Assembly (NCBI GenBank): GCA_025345505.1
Contig: JANVCC010000219.1
Coordinates: 1,382,450 to 1,446,449 of the forward strand
DNA length: 64,000 nucleotides
Direction of reading: 5' to 3'
DNA from: Todiramphus chloris collaris
Taxonomy: Eukaryota; Chordata; Aves; Coraciiformes; Alcedinidae
Part shown: positions 36,775 through 45,700 of the stretch, in pieces
Layout of the letters: every line of letters starts with the position of its first letter
Numbering within the stretch: position 1 is the first letter of the stretch
The notes under the pieces: model-generated
The model's database searches: none
Seen by the model: only the letters and a program-made list of their open reading frames with translations
What the model was told of the DNA's origin: nothing
Position numbers and translations under genes: made by a program

Positions 36775-39700
36775 GTGAGTGTCGGGGTCCCCTGCCGCTT
36801 GTCCTTCCTTTACAATCTCTTCCTCACCCCTCCCTTCGGCGCTCCTCCGCTCCCCTCTCCTAATCCCGGTCTCTGAACCACACCGAAACCCTCCTGATCG
36901 CTGCGTTTTCAGGCGGGGCGGGTGGAAGATCCGCGGGGTGCGGGCTGAGGGGTCTGTGGGCTGAGGGGCCCTTGGCTGAGGGGTCTGTGGCCTGAGGGGT
37001 CTGTGGGCTGAGGGGCCCTTGGCTGAGGGGTCCTGGGATGAGGGGTCTGTGGGCTGAGGGGTCCTTTGGCTGAGGGGTCTGTGGGCTGAAGGGCCCTTGG
37101 CTGAGGGGGCCCTTGGCTGAGGGGTCCGTCTGTGGGCTGAGGGGTCCTTTGGTTCGGGGGTCCCTTGGCTAAAAGGTCCCTTCGGTGTGGTTTGTGAGGT
37201 CCCTTGGCTGTGGGCTGGGGGATCCCTTGGCTGAGAGGTCCCTTGGCTGTGGGCTGGGGGGTCCCTTGGTTGAGGGGTCCTTTTGGTGTGGGATGGGAGG
37301 TTCCTTGGCTGAGAGGTCCCTTGGCTGTGGGCTGAGGGGTCCCTTTGCTCTGTGTTGCCTTCTGCTTGCCCAGCCTTCCCTCGCCTCTTGCTGGCCACCT
37401 TCCCCTCTGTCAGGCACAGACGATTCTTCCTCTTCTTTGCTTTTTTTTCTTTTTTTTTTTTTTTTTTTTCCCCCTAAGATGGACAACTTAACGCTTCAGA
37501 GGGGTTAGGAAATGTGTAGCCCAAAGCTGCCAAGGTCCAGCCTCTCCCTAGTGCTGGCAGAACGTGCCAGCCCGGCTTTTGCCCCCGCGCCCTGGACTTT
37601 GCCGGGCTGTTGGAGCAAAACGAATCGATTTGGAGCTTGCCCTTAGAAATTCCTTTTCCAGCAACTTTTTCATAGCAGGAAGGAGTAGTTGGCAGGGGAA
37701 TGTGTCCAGGTTCAGTCCCTGGCTCTGGTATCATCGAAGTTGGAGCATGGGCGTGATAACTCGGTGCCGTGCCTGGGCGTGCATAGCTGGTGTGGCCAGG
37801 GAGCACAGTGTTAAGAGATGGAACCCGTGTTACTGGGATAAAACACGTGTTACTGGGAGGTTGGGGTGTGGAGAGAAGGAGGAAAGCAGGGAGGATTTCA
37901 GCGTCTGTCTTGTTCCTCTCCTAGGCGGCGATGGCAACATCGCTCGGCCATCGAGGTGACCAATGAGCCGATCCTTGAGTTTAAGCCAGGGAGCCCCGAG
38001 CGAGCAGCGCTTCAGAAGGTACCACCACAGGGGATCGGCCTTTTTTGGCGTGTCTTTAAGGTCCTAGTTTGTGCTTCTGCTCCTTCATGGCAACCCCAGG
38101 TTCTTTCCTGGGGTGCAGGGAAGCCCCATCCTGCCCAGTGCCTGCTCCTTGCCTTTGGGGACAGTTGGAGTTGTAACTCCCGTCCCAGTTCCTCCAGCCC
38201 TTGGGTGCCCCATGGGACTGACAGAAGCCTGACTCCAGTTTCTCTTTGCTCATGGGGAGGATGGATGGAGAGTGGGGTGGCTGGTGGAGCTCTGTGTGTG
38301 CAGATCCCCCCACAATGCTTTCCTCCTGCTCTTGCTTAGGCACTCGCTGACCTGAAGGGCAAGACAGAAGCCATCCCGTGCGTGATCGGGGGAGAAGAGG
38401 TGTGGACGCCGACGGTGCGGTACCAGCTCTCGGTGAGTTTGGGGGAAATCTTGTTCAACACGTGAGAACAGAGCAAGGGGATGTATCTGTCAGGAGAGAG
38501 GTCTGTCGGACTGATAACTACAGAGGTTATTCTTCTCTTTTCAGCCATTCAATCATGCGCATAAGGTGGCCAAGTACTGCTATGCTGACAAGGTAAGCTC
38601 ACCTCACTGCCCTCCCTCTTCCTCTCTTTTTTTTTTTGGGGTGGGAAGGGAAGCAGCAGCACTTCACCTGGATTTATTGGGCCTTATCTCGCAGCGGGGT
38701 GGGAGCCTTGCGGCATGATGTGCTTTGAGATTGCTGGTGAGAGCTCTGGTGGAAACGCAAATTGCTGCTTGGGTTGTGAGCAGGGAGGCTCCAGGGGCAG
38801 GTGTTGGCTTTCCAAGACCCAGGCATCCTGGTACCAGGAGCTGCAAACTGGGGGTTGTGATGGGAAGGTGGCTGCTGTGGTTTGTACCTGGGGGTGGGTG
38901 GTCCCTCGCTTCCCCTTCCGATCTGGTGATGGAGAGGTGCTGGGTTCCTCCTTGCTGCCTTTCCCCATCTCTCCCACAGGAGCTCATTAACAAAGCCATT
39001 AACGCTGCCTTGGCAGCAAGGAAGGAATGGGACCTGAAACCTGTCCAGGACCGGGCCCAGATCTTCCTGAAGGCAGCTGACATGCTGAGTGGCCCGAGGC
39101 GAGCGGAAGTGCTGGCCAAAACCATGATTGGGCAGGTAAGGGGGCTGCAGGAATGACCCGGTGGGTAGCTGGGGCAAACGGGACAGGATCTGGGGAAGAA
39201 GAGCTGCCAAGGTGTGCGGCTGCCCCAGGGGAGGCACTGAAGGGCAGTGGGGGAGCAGAGGGGTGGGCACAACATCCCGTGGCACAGCCATGGGCTGCGC
39301 TGGGTGCAGAGGAGACGCAGCAGGGGTGGAGGCTTGCAGGAGGCCGCGTCTTTCGGAAGCGAGTGCGTGCTCCCCGTGAGGGAGGCAACCTGCAAACCGC
39401 ATCCGGACGCACCGCTGCGGCTGCTGTGTTCCCCCACCACCCTCCCTCCCCTCTGTGCCTTTATCCACCTCGACCTCTCCCGGCAGGGTAAAACAGTCAT
39501 CCAGGCAGAAATCGATGCTGCTGCAGAGCTGATCGACTTCTTCCGTTTCAATGCCAAGTACGCCCTGGAGCTGGAGAAGAGCCAGCCCATCAGCATAGAC
39601 GTCAGCACCAACAGCATGGTCTACCGGGGGCTGGAGGTGAGGAGAAGGGCAGGGGCTGTCCCCCTGCTTCTGAAGCAACCTTTTGTTGCCCCGAGCTGTG

Positions 39701-42700
39701 GTGACACTGGGGAGAGGAGGCACCGTGGTCCCAGCACCCTCTTCCCCCCCCTACCCACAGGGTTTCGTGGCCGCTGTCTCTCCCTTCAACTTCACGGCGA
39801 TTGGCGGCAACCTGGCAGGAGCTCCGGCGTTGATGGTGAGTGTCGTTGGTGTGGTGGGGTTTGAGAGCCAGGGATGGAGAGGACAGCCCAGAGAAAGGTT
39901 GGGAGAGGGACCCGCTGTCTCCAAGGCTGTGGTTTGCCTGGCTTGGCATCCCCAGGGAGTGAATTTGGCCTCTCTGGTGCTGTTGGGTGGGACACGCCTG
40001 GGGTCCTGCTTCTGCTGGTTCCCTTGCAATCAGTCAGCTCTCTTGCAATGAGACTCATGTCTTTATTCACAAGAAGGCTGGAGTTTAGACCTGGCCACTG
40101 ATGGGGGAAGTGTTGGAAAAGGAAAAACTGCCCAGACCTGCTCTCCTGGGGTTTTTATTCTGAAACAAAGTGTCTCTTGACTTCTAGGGTGGGGTTTAGA
40201 TGAGAGAAGGTCTGGATGCTGCAGGAGGGAGTGGAGACTAGTATCACAGTGGGGTTGTTTTCCTGCGTGGTGCTCGCTCTGTGAACGGGGCTTCGTGGTG
40301 CTGTCCCTTAATCAGTTTGTTCAGCTCAGGTTCCTCTCAGGTGACACTTGTTGGGTACAGCGGGCGTGTGAGGGCAAAGCCAGGAGAGAGCGGGTCATGA
40401 GCGCTGAACTGGGAGACAGGAGATCCTGGCAGACGTGAAAAGATGGTGCAGAAAGTCAGAGTGTTGGTAAAGAGTGTTTCTGTGCGTGTCCCACCGCAGC
40501 GTGCCCATTGAGCACAGGGAGCATCTGCCTCTGCAGGTGGATTTGGGGAGAAACTGTAATAACCTGATGAATTTGGGCCAGGATTAATTAATTTATTGTT
40601 GTATGGGAAAAAACGAAATGAAAACCAGCACAAAAGCATCTTAAGCTCTTTATTAATTAGGCTCATCCTGGCACCAAAGGTGGTCCCTCCAGCCATAGTG
40701 TCCCATGTTGGAGGTGGAAGATGCTGCGATAAGGACACCCAGGGATGTCACATTTTAAAGCTATATTGAAGCCAAAACCCTTGAACCTGACACATTTTTA
40801 GGGGAGGAGTGGGGAGAAGGAAGGAAGAGGGTGAAGCTGCCCCAGAGCTCGGAAGCTTTTGGGGGCTGGGAGATGCTTTCCTCCCACCCCAGGACTTGGG
40901 GAAGGCCCTTGGCTTTGGGCCACTTGGTGATAAACTCATCCCAGAGCAGCCAGACGTTGCTGGGATGGGGCGAGCCCATACTGGTGGGTCTGGGTGAACC
41001 CTCTGGGGCATCCTGCCGTGCGTCCACCTCTTGGGTGAGGCGGTAAATTCCCGTCAGGCTGCTGCAGTGCGACAGCATCCCCCTGCTCGCCCCAGGCCTG
41101 GGGCGAAAACGAGCCGGGTGCCAGTGGGTGATTTGAAAAGCTCAGTGGTGGGTGGTACCTGGAATTAAATTTAGGTGAAAACAGTGCTTAATAAGTGGAT
41201 ATTAATTAGATCCCCTGTGTTTTAGTCACCACAGCATGCTTCGCAGGGGATTAAACCTTGCTCTTGCCTATAGAGCTGGAGAGATTCACATGGTTAATGC
41301 CATCGCGGTGCTGGGAGTGGGGTTTCCTCAGGAATGCAGGGTACCAGTTGCCATGCTGGTACCCAGCCTGCTGGGCATCCTGTCTCCAACTGTGGCCTGC
41401 ATTAGATTTCCCAGTTGCTTAGAGGTTTTTTTTCAGACTGGTTTAGTTTTCTCACCGTTTGGAGTGGAAGGACTGGGGATAGGCCAAGAAAGAGCTTTGC
41501 CCACACCGTGAGTCCCTGGAAAACAGACGCCTGGTTGAGACAGAGTCTGAAAATCCCCTTCGTGTTCCCCCGGGGGTGTCACCCTGTCACACGGTACCGT
41601 GCGGCGGGGGCCAAACCGGGTGACGGTGACGCCAGGGAGGTGACGGAGCCGAAGGGGAGGACGGTGGCGCGGAGCCAGAGGGGTGGGGTGTTAGCGCCAG
41701 TTGCTCCGTTTGCTTGCGCGCAATTAATCCGGGTGTGAGGTTTTGTTTGGCAGCCAGGAATGGCACGGGAATGGCACAGGAATGGCACGGGAATGGCACA
41801 GGAATGGCACGGCAATGACACGGGCACCCGCCTGTGCATGCCCCGTGGCAGCGAGCGGTGGCACTCGCCAGGTCGTGAGCGCGGGACTTGGCAGTGCCAG
41901 CCCACTTCCTGAGATATAAACCAGGGATGTGGAAAGGGAAAGCAAAACTCTGCGTCCCCACACCGTGAAAAGCCAGCAGGGTCAGACGGTGGTGTGGTAG
42001 GGGAGGATTTCACCTGGAGTGCTGCATCCAGTTCTGGAGCCCCTGGCACAGGAAGGCTGTGGATGTGCTGGAACGTGTCCAGAGAAGGGCACCAGGATGC
42101 TCAGAGGCTGGAGCACCTCTGCTATGGGGACAGACTGAGAGAGTTGGGGTTGGTCAGGCTGGAGAAGAGAAGGCTCCAGGGAGACCTTATTGTGGCCTTC
42201 CAGTACCTGAAGGGGGCTACAAGAAAGCTGGGGAGGGACTTGTTAGGCTGTGGGGCAGTGACAGGACTGGAGGGAATGGATTAAAACTAGAGAGAAGTGG
42301 ATTCAGGTTGGACAGTAGGAAGAGTTTCTTCCCTAGGAAGGTGGTGAGACCCTGGCCCAGGCTGCCCAGAGAGGTGGTGGAAGCCCCATCCTTGGCAGTG
42401 TTGAAGCCCAGGCTGGCTGGGGCTGTGAGCAACCTGCTCTAGTGGGAGGTGTCCCTGCCCATGGCAGGGGGGTTGGCACTGGGTGAGCTTTAAGGTCCCT
42501 TCCAACCCTGACAGTTCTATGATTCTGTGATTTTTGTGCCTCCAGCTGACCAGGGCAGGCTCAGTGCTTTTCCAAACCAGTGCTTGGGGTACAAGGGAAG
42601 GTGTGAGTCACCCAGAGGTGCCATTGCTCTGGTCCCATCCGCTGCAGGATGGACTTCTGCTGCAGCACTTCAGCATTTCAAACGTGTATTTGTGCTGAGG

Positions 42701-45700
42701 CATTTCTTCACAGGCTGACTCTCCTCTCCCCCAGGGAAACGTGGTCCTGTGGAAGCCCAGCGACACTGCCCTGCTCTCCAGCTACGCCGTCTACAAGATC
42801 CTCCTCGAAGCCGGGCTCCCTCCGAACGTCGTGCAGTTCGTGCCGGCGGATGGGCCCGTGTTTGGAGACACCGTCACCAGCTCCGAGCACTTCTGCGGGC
42901 TCAATTTCACCGGCAGCGTGCCGTACGTCGGGGAGGGGAGGGGAGAGGGGCGAGGAGCCGCCGGCTGAGACGATGCCCGGTGCTCGTCTGCTGGTCCTTT
43001 GAACACCTAGGACAACGTTGAGTAGGGCAGCGGGCAGACAACCGGCCATCTTTCCAGGATGGAATTAAAGCAGGGTTTCAAACTGGTTAAAAAAAGTCTC
43101 TAACCAGGTTTTCTTGCTACGGGGAGCATATTTAATAGCAGGGAGGTTCCGTTGCCAACAAGGCACAGAGAACAGACAGACTTGCAGGTGACAGGGCCCC
43201 ATCTCCCAGGGCTGCTCTGCACTGGCAGAGCTGTGCCAGCTCCAGGGCAATTCACAGGCTCGTGCTCTGCCTCGGCGTTGCAGTCGGGGTGTGTTTAGAG
43301 ATGCTGAGGGCCCCGTGACGGGCTGCTTAAAGCCGGGCACCCCGCTCCGCTGGAGAAGGGCATGGTCTGGTGAGCACCGTGCTTTAAAGGTGGGAAGCTC
43401 ATAAATTAGTATTAGTGGCTGTGCCTCCTGGGGGGAGGTTATTTGCATTTTTATTGTTTTGCAGCCAAGGGGTTTGTCACAGTAAGGACTGAAAGGAAGC
43501 GGGAGGGGAAAGGGGAAGAGCAGGAACTTCTGCTGGCTCTTGTGGTCTTCCCTTTGACACTGCAACAGTTTCATCTTTGGAAAACCAGGGGGTTGTTGTG
43601 TAGTGCCTCTGTTTTAGATCAAGGGTCTCGTCCTCAGCCAGCATCTCCTCTGCCACTTGTAGGCATCCCTTTTGGGGCTGGACACAGGGCTTTGCTGGGG
43701 TCCCCTTCAGGAGGGATGTCACCCACGGGTTCCTTTTCCAAGTGCCACTCTTGTGCAGAGGCCAGGGTGCACTAACCAGCTCCTCCTTCCTCTTCCAGGA
43801 CTTTCAAGAGGCTCTGGAAGCAGGTCTCCGAAAACCTGGATCGCTACCGCAATTTCCCACGCCTGGCTGGAGGTAACAGCCATGTCTTACACCTCCTTTT
43901 TGGGGGGGGGGGGCATGCTGAGGTGGGTGGTTCAGTTTCTCATCGCCCAGGACCCCTCTCTCTCTTTGTGAGGAGAGAGGAAATGACACAGCAAATTGCA
44001 TCATGTCCACCGCGTAAAGCCTCTTCGTTTGGGTGTGCTGGGTATTTGGAGGAGCTCATGGCCCTGGCTCCCACCAGCATGGGATGGGCTTTCATGGCAG
44101 GGTGCTGGCACTTGGGTGGGAGGTGGTGACTCTGGGCTCACAGAGCCTCCACGCTGTGTTTGGGAATGAAGGTTGGTCCCTTTTCCATCAGTTTTGAAGC
44201 CAGCTCAGCTCTGGGCTTGTGCTTCCCAGGATCGTCGCATCGTCCCTGTTCCCCAAGGAACCGTGGAGTGGGCAGGGCAAGCACCGGCTGAGCCCCTCAC
44301 AAGGAACTTGGCCGTAGCTTGTGCTTTTTGAAGGTGGTGCAGCCCTGACCACTCCTCACTTGCTCCTCTTCCTCCCTTCTCCGATGCCAGAGTGCGGCGG
44401 GAAGAACTTCCACCTGGTGCACAGCTCGGCCGACGTGGCCAGCGTGGTGAACGGGACCCTGCGCTCAGCCTTCGAGTACGGCGGCCAAAAATGCTCAGCT
44501 TGCTCCCGCCTCTACGCCCCGGACTCTCTGTGGCCCCAGATCAAAGAGAAGCTGCTGGAGGAGCACAAGAAGATCAAAGTGGGAGACGTGAGCGGAGCTG
44601 CCGGGCTGCTGAAGGGCTTTGCGGCTCAGCGGGTGGTTGATGGGATTAGAGACTGCGGTAACTGGCTACTAATTCCTATTGAACCGAGCTTTTTATCCAC
44701 TGGTTCTCCCCACCACCGCCCCTCCGTCCCCCCTCCTTCATCTTTTTTTTAGTGATTAGAAATTAACTTGTAGCCAGCGTCTGCAGGAAGGATTGTGTAA
44801 GTCGCTCAGAACTGCAGACTAATTGAAAAGGGGGCTCACGCCCTCGAATGGAGGGGTGATGGGAGAGCTGAGGGGAGGAAGGTTAGTTGGGGAATTTCAG
44901 CTCCTCCTCATTTCAGAGTGAGCTTTTTGGCACTGCATGTACTTAACATTGCCTCCTTTCCCGCTCCCCGCAGCCTGCCCAGGACTTTGGGACCTTTTTC
45001 TCGGCGGTGATCGATGACAAGGTGAGCTCGCCCCTCCTGTTCGCTCTAGTGCGGGAAGGTCAGGCCTCCGGCCTTTCCTCGAGCTGATTATCAGCCCTGG
45101 TTTGCTCCTTCCTTCATGCCTCTGGCACTGCCTCTTCAAAAGTGCCTTGTTTTCCTGAGACACCTTCTCGGACATAAAGTTCAGACTGCCCGGGACTGGT
45201 TTTTCAGCTCCCACCCCTCCTTCTGCACCAGAAGAGCCCCAAGAGCAGCGTAGCCCTGAAACATGTCGCCCAAACCTCCTTGTAGCCCCCCAAACCCACC
45301 TGCTTTTTTATTCTATCCTTTCCTCAGTCTTTTGCCCGGATAAAGAAGTGGCTCGAGCACGCCAAGAAGTCATCCAACCTCACCATCCTGGCGGGAGGCG
45401 GCTGCGATGACAGCGTCGGGTACTTCGTGGAGCCCTGCATCGTGGAGAGCAAAGACCCACGGGATCCCATCATGAAGGAGGTGGGAGCAGCTTTGTGGGG
45501 AGGTGACAGAAAGGTGCCAAAAGGGGCTGTAAATCCCCGTCCTGATGTGTCTGCTGGGCATGCGGAGAGGAGTTGATGTTCCTCTTCATTCATCACGGTT
45601 TGACCTCATCAGGTGCTGAAGACCTCGCTGCTTATTTTTGGATTTAAAATTCCCGCTGGGGGCTTTATTCTTTTTGTTTTGTTTTGCCGTACAGGAAATT

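Larger units (their letters stand above)
36440..36800 (+). promoter_or_regulatory. ALDH4A1: CpG-rich ALDH4A1 promoter region
   Basis: Sudden rise in G+C and CpG around the first exon. It contains a GC box (CCCCGCCCC near 36459), a CACGTG E-box at 36472-36477, a 14-base G run at 36501-36514 and GGGACACGGGGAC-type repeats. I see no clear TATA box close to the ATG at 36740, as expected for a housekeeping-type CpG promoter. The transcription start is not determined. Confidence 0.65.
39836..42734 (+). other. ALDH4A1: ALDH4A1 intron 7
   Basis: 2.9 kb, the longest intron of the gene. It contains an 11-bp tandem repeat (41757-41823) and a CR1 (42011-42530). Nothing recognisable is seen in 39836-41756. 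Confidence 0.9.

Noticed and set aside
36655-37398. Minus-strand open frame of 247 codons rich in Pro, Gln, Ser
   Set aside because: It reads the reverse of the G-rich minisatellite in ALDH4A1 intron 1; the repeated SQGTSQPRDPPAH-type peptide is a product of the DNA repeat.
38664-39723. Two overlapping minus-strand open frames of 317 and 349 codons
   Set aside because: They lie antisense to ALDH4A1 exons 5 and 6 and their introns in GC-rich DNA, show no family resemblance and overlap each other in different frames.
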